From contig JAUWAY010000019.1 in assembly GCA_030601845.1 (NCBI GenBank), positions 1 to 47,387 on the forward strand: DNA of 47,387 nucleotides, read 5' to 3'. The notes beneath the pieces were generated by a model that saw only the letters and a program-made list of their open reading frames with translations, ran no database searches and had not been told where the DNA came from. Source of the stretch: Phycisphaerae bacterium (lineage in GTDB: Bacteria > Planctomycetota > Phycisphaerae > Sedimentisphaerales > Anaerobacaceae). A program made the position numbers and the translations under genes. Positions 25,896 through 35,337 of the stretch are shown one piece after another; the first letter of the stretch is position 1, and each line of letters begins with the position of its first letter.

Positions 25896-26315
25896 ATGGG
25901 ACTGTTCGGATTATTTAAGTCAAAAAAGAAACCTGCCCGAGCCAAGATACTTGTTGTGGATGACGAACCTGATTTCGTTAGCACCATTCAGTGCCGCCTT
26001 GAATGGTGCCACTATGAGGTTATTACCGCCGCCACCGGGGAGGAAGGGCTGGAAAAAGCAGAAAAAGAAAAACCGGACCTTGTTCTTTTAGATACTAGTA
26101 TGCCGATTATGAATGGCCACGAGATGCTCGAGCGTCTCAGAAAGCACGCCGACTTAAAAGACATACCTGTAATAATGGTCACCGCGCTCTGTGAGGCACA
26201 GGATGTAGCTACAGCTTCCTCCTATGGCATCGATGATTACGTTGCTAAACCATTTGATTTCACAGAGTTGTTGGAAAAAATTGTAAATGCCCTGAAAAAT
26301 AAAAACTTTGCGTAA
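25896..26315 (+). CDS. CheY-like response regulator receiver protein
   Basis: 139 residues, a single receiver domain after a basic N-terminal stretch. The acidic pair is VDDE, the phosphoacceptor is D66 (LLDTSMP), and the switch Thr (MVTA) and Lys (AKPFD) are present. It has no output domain. The order receiver, CBS protein, histidine kinase, receiver-PAS-kinase suggests a signalling module downstream of the pilus genes. Confidence 0.93.
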   Translation: MGLFGLFKSKKKPARAKILVVDDEPDFVSTIQCRLEWCHYEVITAATGEEGLEKAEKEKPDLVLLDTSMPIMNGHEMLERLRKHADLKDIPVIMVTALCEAQDVATASSYGIDDYVAKPFDFTELLEKIVNALKNKNFA

Positions 26316-26353
26316 TGTAGAAAAGCAAATTGCCAAGGAAAAAGGAGACTGAA

Positions 26354-26767
26354 ATGCTCAAGGCAAAAGACATTATGACGAAAGAGGTAATTAGTGTAAA
26401 GAAAGATGCCCCCATATTTGAGGCCGTAGAGCTCTTGGCAAAAAACAACATAACTGGTATCCCTGTGGTCGAAGATGATATGACTTTGGTGGGAGTTATT
26501 ACAGAAAAAGATGTTCTAAGGTTGTTGTATGCCTCCAAAGATGCGGAAAATAAAACAGTAAATGATTTTATGACACAGCCTGCAGTTCACTTTGATGAGG
26601 ATGAGAGTTTGCCGGATATTTGCGACTGTTTGATAAATAACCCTTTTAGAAGAGTCCCGGTCACCTCAAATGGCAAAGTGGTTGGCATTATCAGCAGACC
26701 AGATTTGATTGAATATATTCTTCAACTAAGGCATGAAAGTGCCGGTATTACGACTAAGAGCGAATAG
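26354..26767 (+). CDS. Two-CBS-domain protein
   Basis: 137 residues from the ATG at 26354, preceded by AAGGAG at six bases. Two CBS motifs are seen (about 5-60 AKDIMTKEVISVKKDAPI, and about 70-125 VNDFMTQPAVHFDED with RRVPVTSNGKVVGIISRPDL). It has no catalytic partner domain. CBS pairs bind adenosine nucleotides, so this may report energy state to the adjacent kinases; that is inference. Confidence 0.9.
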   Translation: MLKAKDIMTKEVISVKKDAPIFEAVELLAKNNITGIPVVEDDMTLVGVITEKDVLRLLYASKDAENKTVNDFMTQPAVHFDEDESLPDICDCLINNPFRRVPVTSNGKVVGIISRPDLIEYILQLRHESAGITTKSE

Positions 26768-26978
26768 AACGGTTATGAATTGCCAAAAAAGTTGCTGTGG
26801 AGGCATGCTACGAAAACCAAAGATTTCCATGAATAAGGAATAACGGTCATCTGGCCAAGGCCGAGAGACAGAATGGATGTCACCGAGGACAGTTGCAAGC
26901 AACCGACAAAGGCATTATGAAGCTAAGCTCTTAAATACAACTATATAGGTTGTTGCTGGCCTTTTGAGGATTCGTTAG

Positions 26979-27869
26979 ATGGATGATACTATTGCCAAGC
27001 GCAAGTGGGTTGGGGAAGAATTGAGGGAACACCTTGAGGAGTTGGTCGAAAACCGAACAGTTGATCTAAAAAAGAGCAATGAACAACTTCAAATGAAAAT
27101 CACCGAGTATAAGAAGACAGAGCAAAGGCAGGCTCAACTGCTCAACGAACTAACGAATGTTAATCAGGAATTAGAGAACTTTGCGTATGTAATTTCGCAC
27201 GAGTTGAAAGCACCACTTAGAGGGATCAAGACACTGGCGGAATGGATATCAACTGATTATGCGGATAAGCTTGATGAGGAGGGGAAAGCACAAATCCAGT
27301 TGCTTCTGGACCGTGTGGCATGGATGGGCAATTTAGTGGACGGAGTGCTTCAATATTCCAGAGTTGGGCGTGTAAAAGAAAAACGGGTTCACGTGAGTCT
27401 GAACGAACTTGTTTCAGAAGTCATTGATATGGTTGCTCCGCCGGAAAACATCGCGATTACAGTCGAAAATAAACTGCCTGTAGTAGAGTGTGAAGAGAGC
27501 CAGATTATCCAGGTTTTCCAAAATCTGCTCAGCAACGCTGTAAAATATATGGATAAACCACAAGGCCAAATAAGAATCGGCTGCGTGGATGAAGACGGAT
27601 TCTGGAAATTCAGTGTTGCTGATAATGGCCCTGGGATCGAAGAAAGAAACTTCGAAAGGATATTCCAAGTATTCCAGACGCTTTCTCCGCGTAATGAAGC
27701 GAAAGGCACTGGTATCGGGCTGTCGGTGGTGAAAAAAATCGTTGAGATGTATGGTGGCGGGGTATGGGTGGAATCAGAACTCAACAATGGCAGCACATTC
27801 TTTTTCACGTTCCCAAGGTCGCACAATGTCGTTAGAAACGACACGCAACTTCTTACATCTTCCTCTTGA
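26979..27869 (+). CDS. Cytoplasmic sensor histidine kinase
   Basis: 296 residues. An N-terminal coiled coil (about 10-65) leads into HisKA with H74 (VISHELKAPLRGI), then an HATPase with N box FQNLLSNAVKY, G1 DNGPGI and G2 GTGIGLSVVKKI. There is no membrane helix and no PAS, so its input must come from a partner or from the coiled coil. The ALKAPLRG form is the phytochrome-type kinase subgroup. The 3' end is 15 bp before the next ATG. Confidence 0.92.
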   Translation: MDDTIAKRKWVGEELREHLEELVENRTVDLKKSNEQLQMKITEYKKTEQRQAQLLNELTNVNQELENFAYVISHELKAPLRGIKTLAEWISTDYADKLDEEGKAQIQLLLDRVAWMGNLVDGVLQYSRVGRVKEKRVHVSLNELVSEVIDMVAPPENIAITVENKLPVVECEESQIIQVFQNLLSNAVKYMDKPQGQIRIGCVDEDGFWKFSVADNGPGIEERNFERIFQVFQTLSPRNEAKGTGIGLSVVKKIVEMYGGGVWVESELNNGSTFFFTFPRSHNVVRNDTQLLTSSS

Positions 27870-27883
27870 GTGGAAAGGAAGGT

Positions 27884-29467
27884 ATGGATAATACAAGATA
27901 CAAAGTCTTGTTAATCGAAGATGACAAAATCGATCAAATAGCCTTTAAGCGGTTAGTCGAAAACGAAAAGCTTCCATATGATTGTGAGATAGCTGGGTCT
28001 GTTTCGGAAGCTCGGAGCATATTGCGTTCTGAGAAATTCGACATTGTAATTGCAGATTACCTGCTTGGTGACGGCACAGCATTTGATACCCTCGATTTGG
28101 TGAAAAACACTCCCATTATATTTATCACCGGAGCTGGTAGTGAAGAAATAGCTACCGAGGCCTGGAAATCTGGCGCATATGATTATCTGATAAAAGACAA
28201 CGAACGAAACTATCTTAAAGCTGTTCCGATAACGGTCGAAAATGCCATCAAGCACAAGCAAATGGAAGAAACCATCGACCAAAAACAAAAAAATCTTGAG
28301 GCAATATTTGACGCAGTGCCTATTGGTATGCTGCTGGTCGATGAGAACATGATAATCAAGCGCGTCAATGATACTATCAGGCAACTGTTCGGCAGAGAGT
28401 ATTCTGAAATTATCAACCAGCGAGTCGGCAATGCTCTGTGCTGCATCAACAGCACTTACAGTAAAGAAGGTTGTAGACACAGCCCGGCTTGTGCAGAATG
28501 TCCGCTGCAAAAGGCCGTAAAAAGCGTACTGGATTCAGAACAGGCCGTTCACGCTATTGAAATCCATCCCACACTTAAAGTTGATGGCAAAGAAATTACA
28601 CCCTGGCTTTCTATAAATGCTGAACCGGCAATGATAGACGGTTGCAAACACGTGGTCTTAGCCATTGATGACATCACTGACCGCAAAAACGCTGAGGAAA
28701 AACTCAAAGAGACAATGGAGATAAAATCACAGTTTATATCTATGGTTTCACATGAACTACGTACACCTTTGGAATGTATCAAAGAAGGCATTGCCATTAT
28801 TCTGGATGGAGTAGTAGGAGAAATTAATGACGGACAGAGGAATTTCTTGGATATCGCAAAAAGAAACGTAGACAGGCTTGCCGTCTTGATCAATGATGTT
28901 TTGGATTTTCAAAAGCTCGAGGCTGGCAAGCTGAGGTTGAATATGCAGGAAAATGATATAAGTGAAGTTGTTGAAGAGGTTCATAAGACAATGGTCTCTT
29001 CTGCAAAGGAAAGAGGGGTAGATTTCTCCCTTAAGCTTGAGGATAACTTGCCCAAAGCCAGATTCGATAGGGATGAAATTATTCAGGTTTTAACAAACCT
29101 AGTTAGCAACGCAATCAAGTTTACGCCTGAACAGGGTAACGTGTCTGTTTGCGTTCAACACCAAGGTGAAGAATTGGTCATACGTGTTAGTGATACGGGT
29201 ATAGGGATACCTAGGCAGGCCCTTCCCAAAATATTTGACCGGTTTTATCGTGTACAGCAGCCTGGTAAACAGATTCACGGGACAGGTTTGGGGCTTGCTA
29301 TTGTTAAAAAAATCGTGATGATGCAAGCTGGCAGAATTGAGGTCGAAAGTGAGGTAGACCGAGGCACTATCTTTACAGTCTTTTTGCCATTAGACCCCAG
29401 ATCTTTACCAGAGACCCCATCGTCAGAAGCGGAGAAAATTCTGGAGAATATCATTACCAATAATTGA
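27884..29467 (+). CDS. Receiver-PAS-histidine kinase with cysteine-rich PAS
   Basis: 527 residues. An N-terminal receiver (D58, IADYLLGDG) is followed by a linker coiled coil. A PAS domain (about 138-270) carries cysteines C186, C187, C197, C203 and C206 in a CCINS...CRHSPACAECP arrangement, which could bind metal or sense redox. HisKA has H290 (MVSHELRTPLE), and the HATPase has DTGIGIP and HGTGLGLAIVKKI. It has no membrane helix. I chose the ATG at 27884, with GGAAAGG upstream, over a TTG at 27866. It is likely co-transcribed with the kinase just ahead. Confidence 0.92.
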   Translation: MDNTRYKVLLIEDDKIDQIAFKRLVENEKLPYDCEIAGSVSEARSILRSEKFDIVIADYLLGDGTAFDTLDLVKNTPIIFITGAGSEEIATEAWKSGAYDYLIKDNERNYLKAVPITVENAIKHKQMEETIDQKQKNLEAIFDAVPIGMLLVDENMIIKRVNDTIRQLFGREYSEIINQRVGNALCCINSTYSKEGCRHSPACAECPLQKAVKSVLDSEQAVHAIEIHPTLKVDGKEITPWLSINAEPAMIDGCKHVVLAIDDITDRKNAEEKLKETMEIKSQFISMVSHELRTPLECIKEGIAIILDGVVGEINDGQRNFLDIAKRNVDRLAVLINDVLDFQKLEAGKLRLNMQENDISEVVEEVHKTMVSSAKERGVDFSLKLEDNLPKARFDRDEIIQVLTNLVSNAIKFTPEQGNVSVCVQHQGEELVIRVSDTGIGIPRQALPKIFDRFYRVQQPGKQIHGTGLGLAIVKKIVMMQAGRIEVESEVDRGTIFTVFLPLDPRSLPETPSSEAEKILENIITNN

Positions 29468-30367
29468 TCTCGTCCAAATAAAGAGTTATGTTTAACAGCT
29501 TTGAACCGTTGGTGTAATAAGATGCCTGTTAAAGGTATCCCTGCATTTTCTTCCGGAATATCCTTTCTATTTGTTCAGTGCATCAGAGAATTATAGCGGG
29601 GTATTTCAACAAGATCGCAAGTCCAACAATTATGTTATTTGCAGGTAGTAGTATGGCATCGGCCAAGAACCGGGAAACGCTTGCGACGCTCTATAAAGCA
29701 AAACCTGTCAGGCTTAATGGTACCTTCAGTAAGTTTTTAGACAATCATAGGCCCAATAGCAGGCCTGGATGGCTAATCTATCCCCTAATTGGCGTTTTCA
29801 TTGTCTAAAAACTTTGTAACAACAGCTTAGAAACTTGTTCGATTGGTCCAGACTTTGGGGCTGATTTCTTTGCGCTCGTTTTTTCCAATGTCGAGAGACT
29901 ACCGAATCTACCCCCGAATATTAATAACTCAAGTTGACTGGGTTTTACGTAACTTGTTTATTTACAGTACATTAGAAACAGAGTTTAAGTTGCATATATC
30001 ACAAACACCAGGACGCCTTAAATATTGTAACTTGTTGTTATTACTAAACTTGTGTAAATCAGCCAAAATATATTGGCTTGCATAAAAGCGAAAGTCAGTC
30101 AAGTTGAGTTTTTACTAATTTGGTTGACTGGCTATAATACTCGTAGTATCTTTTGGCAAGCGATTATGGGATAGCTATTTGTGTGATGTGTAGGTTCGGT
30201 CCTGAATATGTTCGAGTAATCTGGGATCGCAGAATTGCAATATCAGCTGGATAAAGGATTTCTCTAAAAGACCTATGTAACCAAGGCGAGGTCGGGATGC
30301 AGTCTCAGAATTTATCTGCCAAGAACCCAAGAAATTCAGAACTGATGCTATATTTGGAGGTGACAAA
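29468..30367. other. AT-rich intergenic region
   Basis: About 900 bp with no convincing gene; the longest frame (about 76 codons, 29578-29808) has no recognisable features. It contains an 84-bp element with 15-bp inverted ends (29731-29814) and several copies of TTGACTGG/GTCAAGTT-like words (about 29933, 30097, 30121) that could be a regulator site upstream of the hydratase-cstA cluster. TATAAT at 30133-30138 is a possible -10. Confidence 0.5.
29731..29814. repeat. 84-bp element with perfect 15-bp inverted ends
   Basis: AAGTTTTTAGACAAT (29731-29745) and ATTGTCTAAAAACTT (29800-29814) are perfect inverted repeats around 54 bases that include GGCCCAATAGCAGGCC. It could be a MITE-like insertion or a large hairpin. 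No second copy is visible in the window. Confidence 0.65.
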
Positions 30368-31255
30368 ATGAGACAAGCGAGAAAGTTCATTTTTTTGACT
30401 ATTTCTTTAGTGGCACTGAGCGGTCTTTTGGTAGCAGCAGTAGGCCAGCAAGCGTGCAGCAAAGACAGTATAAAAGTAGATGAGATGGTCAAGGAAATGC
30501 TTGCCGCACGTGAGACTCAAACACAAATCCAATATCTGACGGAAACATACGGTTCATTTTCTGTTGAGCAGGCCTACGAGATTCAAGCCGCTCTGGCAAA
30601 AGGACTCAGCAAGAAACTGGGCAGTGTGGCCGGTTACAAGGTCGCATATGCCAGTAAAGCGGCACAAAAGCAATTTGGTGTAGATGAGCCGGCAAGCGGC
30701 CCTTTGTTTCGACTTCAGCGCGTGCCGAATGGCTCGAAGCTGCCGGCCAGTGCCATTATGGAAATAGTTATGGAAACAGAAATAGCCTTCACCATAGGCA
30801 AGCGGATCGACCGGGCTATCGAAAATGTCCAAGAGCTCAAGAGCCACGTAAAATGGGTACATACAGCTTTCGATATCGGCGATTATCGCCTTGTTTCGGG
30901 TGAAGAAAAGCCGCAGCCTGCGGACATGATAGCCAGTGGTGTTGGTGCGCACTTTTACGTGCTCGGTCCAGCGGTGGCTCCAAGCAAGGTGGATGTCGAT
31001 GCAGTAACACTCAAATTGGCGCGAAACGGAAAGACGATTACGGAGAGTGCCGCCACAAATGTCATGGGCAGCCCGTGGAATTCACTGCTTTGGCTGGCTA
31101 ATCATGTCATTAAGCTTGGCGGTGCGTTGGAGCCAGGGGATGTGGTTGTAAGTGGCACAGCAGCACCGGCATATAAGGTTAAAGGAGAAAAGATAAAGGG
31201 CGATTATGAAGGAGACTGTGGAGCCTTGGGTAAGGTGAGCTTGACAATCTATTAG
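30368..31255 (+). CDS. Exported 2-keto-4-pentenoate hydratase-like protein (FAH superfamily)
   Basis: 295 residues. Residues 1-35 form a clear export signal (RKFIFLTISLVALSGLLVAAVG) ending in QQACSKD, possibly a lipoprotein-like site. The rest matches MhpD-type hydratases: AYEIQAALAKGLSKKLG, VAGYKVAYASKAAQKQFG, MEIVMETEIAFTIGKRI, and the C-terminal SPWNSLLWLANHVIKLGGALEPGDVVVSG. These enzymes are normally cytoplasmic and act on 2-oxo acids with a divalent metal (E-x-E type ligands, here in METEIAF). GGAGGTGAC precedes the ATG. It lies 62 bp before cstA. Export is unusual; the substrate is not known. Confidence 0.83.
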   Translation: MRQARKFIFLTISLVALSGLLVAAVGQQACSKDSIKVDEMVKEMLAARETQTQIQYLTETYGSFSVEQAYEIQAALAKGLSKKLGSVAGYKVAYASKAAQKQFGVDEPASGPLFRLQRVPNGSKLPASAIMEIVMETEIAFTIGKRIDRAIENVQELKSHVKWVHTAFDIGDYRLVSGEEKPQPADMIASGVGAHFYVLGPAVAPSKVDVDAVTLKLARNGKTITESAATNVMGSPWNSLLWLANHVIKLGGALEPGDVVVSGTAAPAYKVKGEKIKGDYEGDCGALGKVSLTIY

Positions 31256-31317
31256 AAACTGGACTCTTAACAGTCTATAATTGCAATATTGTCGTAATTT
31301 ATATAGGAGACAAAAGA

Positions 31318-32928
31318 ATGTCAGCTGCGTTGTTGATGATTGTAGCGCTTGTTTCGATGTTGATCGGCTATATTTTTTACGGCCGGTATGTAGCCAAAAA
31401 GCTGGATTTGGACCCCAAGCGTACGACACCGGCACACACCAAACAAGATGGAGTGGACTATGTCCCAACAAAAGCACCGGTATTAATGGGGCATCATTTT
31501 GCGTCAATTGCCGGCGCAGCCCCGATTCTTGGGCCAATTATCGCTGCCGTGTTTGGGTGGATTCCCGTCCTAATCTGGATTCTCATTGGAAGTATCTTCC
31601 TGGGTGGGGTCCACGATTTCTCTTCATTGATTGCATCGATACGACACGGCGGAAAAACCATCGGAGAGGTCATTGAAGAGCATATTGGCAGTGCCGGTAA
31701 ACGGCTCTTTTTAGTCTTTGCCTGGTCTGTGCTTGTTCTGGTTATTGCCGTATTTGCCGATGCGGTCGCCAAGGTATTTGTCAAAGAGCCTGCCACGGCA
31801 ACGGCCTCTTTGCTGTTTATTGTCCTGGCGATTGTCTTTGGACTGAGCATATACCGATTCAAAGCGCCCTTATGGTTGTCATCGGTCATAGGTGTCGCCC
31901 TGCTTTTCGGTTGCGTCGTTATCGGGGTTCGCTTCCCAATCACGCAGTCTTATGATGTCTGGAAGGTTGTTTTATTTGTTTACGTGTTTTTTGCCGCGGT
32001 TGCACCTGTCTGGATTCTTCTGCAACCCAGAGACTATTTAAGCTCCTTTCTTTTGTACTCCATACTGCTGGCAGGTATTGTCGGGATTTTCGTAGCAAAT
32101 CCACAAGTCACTTTTCCCGCTTTTACCGGATTTCAAAACGAATTAGGGTATCTGTTCCCGATACTCTTTGTTACTGTTGCCTGTGGTGCCATATCCGGGT
32201 TTCATTCCCTCGTTTCAGCTGGCACGACCGCAAAGCAACTGAACAAGGAAACCGATGCAATGCCCATTGGGTACGGCAGTATGCTGATTGAAGGTGTGTT
32301 GGCTGTTATCGCATTAATCACCGCTGTTACGATTCTACAAAGCGATTACAGCCGGCTCATGACAAAAGATGGTGGTGGACCCATCGGCATTTTCTCATCG
32401 GGAGTTGGTGGCTTTATTTCACATTTGGGCATCCCTCGAGAGGCCGGTGTCACTTTCGCGGCACTGGCTATCTCAGCATTTGCCCTTACCACTCTGGATA
32501 CCGCAACCCGTTTGGGTCGGTTCATGTTTCAAGAGTTCTTCGAAGACTTACCAAAGCTGACGATCCTAAGCAAGAACCGCTACGTTGGAACGTTAGTCAC
32601 GATTGCTGTCGCCATGCTGTTGACGTTCTCAGGTACAAGTAGAACGCTATGGCCGCTCTTTGGGGCAGCAAATCAACTATTAGCTTCAATCGCGCTTTTG
32701 GCGATAACCGTGTGGTTGGCAGAACTTCGCAAGAACAACAAGTTTGTGAAGTACCCCATGTATTTCATGTTTTGTGTTACGCTAACGGCATTGTGTTTCA
32801 TGGTTTACAAGAATTTTCTCGCCAGGAATATTCCCTTGGTCATTCTCTCAATCGTACTTCTTGGCGTTGCCATCACACTGGTGATTAAGGCGAATCAGAG
32901 TTTAAGAAGGATAGCACAGACAGCATAA
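31318..32928 (+). CDS. cstA: CstA-family peptide/pyruvate transporter
   Basis: 536 residues and about 14-16 membrane helices. CstA signatures are present: the N-terminal LIGYIFYGRYVAKKL, GHHFASIAGAAPILGPIIAA, GVHDFSSLIASIRHGGKTIGE, GFHSLVSAGTTAKQL, and TTLDTATRLGRF. It is shorter than E. coli CstA (about 700), as in many CstA-like homologues. It takes up peptides or pyruvate. A good GGAG ribosome-binding site precedes the ATG. It lies in a cluster with hydratase-like, aminotransferase and dehydrogenase genes, which suggests use of a small nitrogenous or 2-oxo acid carbon source. Confidence 0.92.
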   Translation: MSAALLMIVALVSMLIGYIFYGRYVAKKLDLDPKRTTPAHTKQDGVDYVPTKAPVLMGHHFASIAGAAPILGPIIAAVFGWIPVLIWILIGSIFLGGVHDFSSLIASIRHGGKTIGEVIEEHIGSAGKRLFLVFAWSVLVLVIAVFADAVAKVFVKEPATATASLLFIVLAIVFGLSIYRFKAPLWLSSVIGVALLFGCVVIGVRFPITQSYDVWKVVLFVYVFFAAVAPVWILLQPRDYLSSFLLYSILLAGIVGIFVANPQVTFPAFTGFQNELGYLFPILFVTVACGAISGFHSLVSAGTTAKQLNKETDAMPIGYGSMLIEGVLAVIALITAVTILQSDYSRLMTKDGGGPIGIFSSGVGGFISHLGIPREAGVTFAALAISAFALTTLDTATRLGRFMFQEFFEDLPKLTILSKNRYVGTLVTIAVAMLLTFSGTSRTLWPLFGAANQLLASIALLAITVWLAELRKNNKFVKYPMYFMFCVTLTALCFMVYKNFLARNIPLVILSIVLLGVAITLVIKANQSLRRIAQTA

Positions 32929-32943
32929 TTAGGAGTGAGACTG

Positions 32944-34113
32944 ATGAATACACCTAACACGTTGAAGCGGGTCCTCATGGGGCCGGGACCGTCTGACGTT
33001 GACCCAAGAGTTCTGGAGGCACTGTCGCGTCCCACTATTGGACACCTTGACCCTGCGTTTTTAGACGTATTAAATGAAATACGCGAGTTACTCCAGTACA
33101 CCTTTCAAACCCGAAATGAGATGACGTTTGCCGTCTCCGGCACAGGAAGCGCTGGTATGGAAACTTGCGTGGTGAATCTTATCGAGCCGGGCGATTCCAT
33201 GCTCGTATGTGTTAACGGCGTGTTTGGCAAACGTATGGCGGACGTCGCAGAAAGATGCGGCGCGGATACATCGACAATCGAAATCGACTGGGGTAAGGCA
33301 TTTGCCCCCGAGCAGATTGCTGATGCCCTTGAAAAGAAACCGGCAAAGGTTGTTGGAATTGTGCATGCAGAAACCTCAACGGGTGTATGTCAGCCGCTCG
33401 AAGAGATTTCCAGGATCGTCCATGACAACGGTGCCTTGTTGTTGGTCGATGCAGTAACGAGCTTAGGTGGAATGAACGTCGACGTCGATGGCTGGCAAAT
33501 TGATGCCTGTTATTCCGGCACTCAAAAGTGCTTATCCTGTCCGCCGGGGCTTGCGCCGGTTACCTTCAGTGACGCTGCTTTAGGTGTGATTGAGAACCGC
33601 AAGGTCAAGGTCCAGAGCTGGTATCTTGACGTGTCCATGATCCGTCGGTATTGGTCAAGCGAGCGTCTTTACCATCACACCGCACCGGTTAACATGAACT
33701 ATGCCCTGCTGGAGGCCCTAAAGCTGGTTACCGAAGAGGGGTTGGAACAAAGGTGGGCACGTCACGTCACCAATCACAAAATCCTTAAGGCCGGATTGAG
33801 CGCCATCGGAATTGAGTATGTCCCCGAACCGGGATATGAACTGCCCATGCTCAATGCCGTTTTCATACCCGCTGGCGCAGACGATGTCACCGTGCGGAAG
33901 CAGTTACTCAATGAGTTCAATATTGAAATTGGTGGTGGATTGGGGGCTTTTAAGGGAAAGGCGTGGCGCATCGGTCTAATGGGTACGGCCTCGACACTTA
34001 GCAACGTAATGCTGTTTCTTTCGGCATTAGAGAAGTGTCTTACAGACAGAAGAGTCAAATTTGAGCAAGGTGCGAGTATAGCTGCCGCCATAGAGCAAGC
34101 AGGTGTAAAATAG
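32944..34113 (+). CDS. Serine/alanine-glyoxylate aminotransferase (class V)
   Basis: 389 residues, a PLP enzyme with the PLP lysine K195 ([13 protein letters not shown]). It has [14 protein letters not shown] at the N-terminus, [15 protein letters not shown] for phosphate binding and HAETSTGV. This group transfers the amino group from serine or alanine to glyoxylate. The ATG at 32944 has AGGAG about eight bases upstream; an upstream GTG at 32935 is less likely. With the downstream dehydrogenase it would convert serine through hydroxypyruvate to glycerate. Confidence 0.9.
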   Translation: MNTPNTLKRVLMGPGPSDVDPRVLEALSRPTIGHLDPAFLDVLNEIRELLQYTFQTRNEMTFAVSGTGSAGMETCVVNLIEPGDSMLVCVNGVFGKRMADVAERCGADTSTIEIDWGKAFAPEQIADALEKKPAKVVGIVHAETSTGVCQPLEEISRIVHDNGALLLVDAVTSLGGMNVDVDGWQIDACYSGTQKCLSCPPGLAPVTFSDAALGVIENRKVKVQSWYLDVSMIRRYWSSERLYHHTAPVNMNYALLEALKLVTEEGLEQRWARHVTNHKILKAGLSAIGIEYVPEPGYELPMLNAVFIPAGADDVTVRKQLLNEFNIEIGGGLGAFKGKAWRIGLMGTASTLSNVMLFLSALEKCLTDRRVKFEQGASIAAAIEQAGVK

Positions 34114-34214
34114 TGTCGATATTCTCGATTTCGGCACAGGCAGTCTTCTCATGAGCATGCAGCGTCATATACTCCACAGGATTTTGGCGGCACAGCAGGC
34201 AGGAGAAATAGATA

Positions 34215-35180
34215 TTGAGAATCGTTGTCTTGGATGGTTTCACCCTTAATCCTGGAGATCTTACCTGGAAGAGTCTCGAGGAGCTTGGTGAATGTGCGAT
34301 TTACGACCGCACAGTCCCTGAAGAGACGGTGCAGCGGGCGGAGGTGGGAGAAATTGTTCTGACCAACAAGACGGTGCTGTGCTCAGATATAATTGAGCGC
34401 CTTGCCAAACTCCAATATATCGGCGTACTGGCAACAGGTTACAACGTAGTGGATGTTGAAGCCGCGCGTAAACGAGGTATCCCGGTCACCAATGTGCCGA
34501 CCTATGGAACGGACTCGGTGGCCCAAATGGTTTTTGCGCATCTGCTCAATCTTGCACAGAATGTGGCCCACCATGCACGGACGGTAAGTAACGGACGATG
34601 GTGTTCCAGCCCGGATTTCTGTTACTGGGATACGCCGTTGGTCGAACTGAGGGGGCTAACAATGGGCATCATCGGGTTTGGACGAATCGGTCAGGCGACG
34701 GCAAGGCTGGCGTTGGCATTCGGTATGAAGGTTATCGTTTATGACATAACGGCGGCGGCGCATATGCCTGAAATGTGCGAGATGGTGAAGCTGGAGGATA
34801 TCTTTCGGCTTGCCGATGTCATCAGTTTGCATTGTCCGCTGACGCCAGAAACCGAGAAGCTCGTCAATGAGCAGCGGCTGGCCTTGATGAAAAGAACAGC
34901 TTTTCTGATTAATACGAGCCGGGGACCACTGGTCGATGAACGGGCCTTGGCCGATGCACTCAATAACGCGAGGATAGCCGGCGCTGGCCTCGATGTACTC
35001 GCTATCGAACCCCCGGATGAGCAGAATCCGCCGCTGTTGGCCAAGAATTGCTATATTACTCCACACATCGCCTGGGCCACCCGGGCAGCGAGAGAAAGGC
35101 TGCTTCAAGTCGCTGTCGACAATGTAGCTGCCTTTCTTGCCGGTAGACCGAAGAACGTGGTCAACAGCGTCCAATCCTAA
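34215..35180 (+). CDS. D-2-hydroxyacid dehydrogenase (glycerate dehydrogenase/hydroxypyruvate reductase type)
   Basis: 321 residues, starting at TTG 34215 after GGAG. The NAD(P) fold has GIIGFGRIGQA (151-161). The catalytic triad is R236 (INTSRGP), E265 (AIEPPDEQ) and H284 (TPHIAW). The N-terminal substrate domain (TNKTVL, ATGYNVVD, NVPTYGTDSVAQ) resembles glycerate dehydrogenases. It is paired with the glyoxylate aminotransferase, so hydroxypyruvate is the likely substrate. Confidence 0.9.
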   Translation: MRIVVLDGFTLNPGDLTWKSLEELGECAIYDRTVPEETVQRAEVGEIVLTNKTVLCSDIIERLAKLQYIGVLATGYNVVDVEAARKRGIPVTNVPTYGTDSVAQMVFAHLLNLAQNVAHHARTVSNGRWCSSPDFCYWDTPLVELRGLTMGIIGFGRIGQATARLALAFGMKVIVYDITAAAHMPEMCEMVKLEDIFRLADVISLHCPLTPETEKLVNEQRLALMKRTAFLINTSRGPLVDERALADALNNARIAGAGLDVLAIEPPDEQNPPLLAKNCYITPHIAWATRAARERLLQVAVDNVAAFLAGRPKNVVNSVQS

Positions 35181-35337
35181 CCTCACCTTATCAGCGGGGC
35201 GGTGAGTCTCTCACTTTTTTTTGGGGTTTCGGATGGCCTGATTGACCGCGCAAGGCAGGCAAACGCTCAAGGTCTCGGTAAAGTCTTGTCACACACACTT
35301 GTCCATTCTCAAGCCGACGATTTTGCACGATTAGACT

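Noticed and set aside
29578-29808. 76-codon frame in the intergenic region
   Set aside because: It has a non-ATG start, lacks a ribosome-binding site, has no recognisable features, and overlaps an inverted-repeat element.
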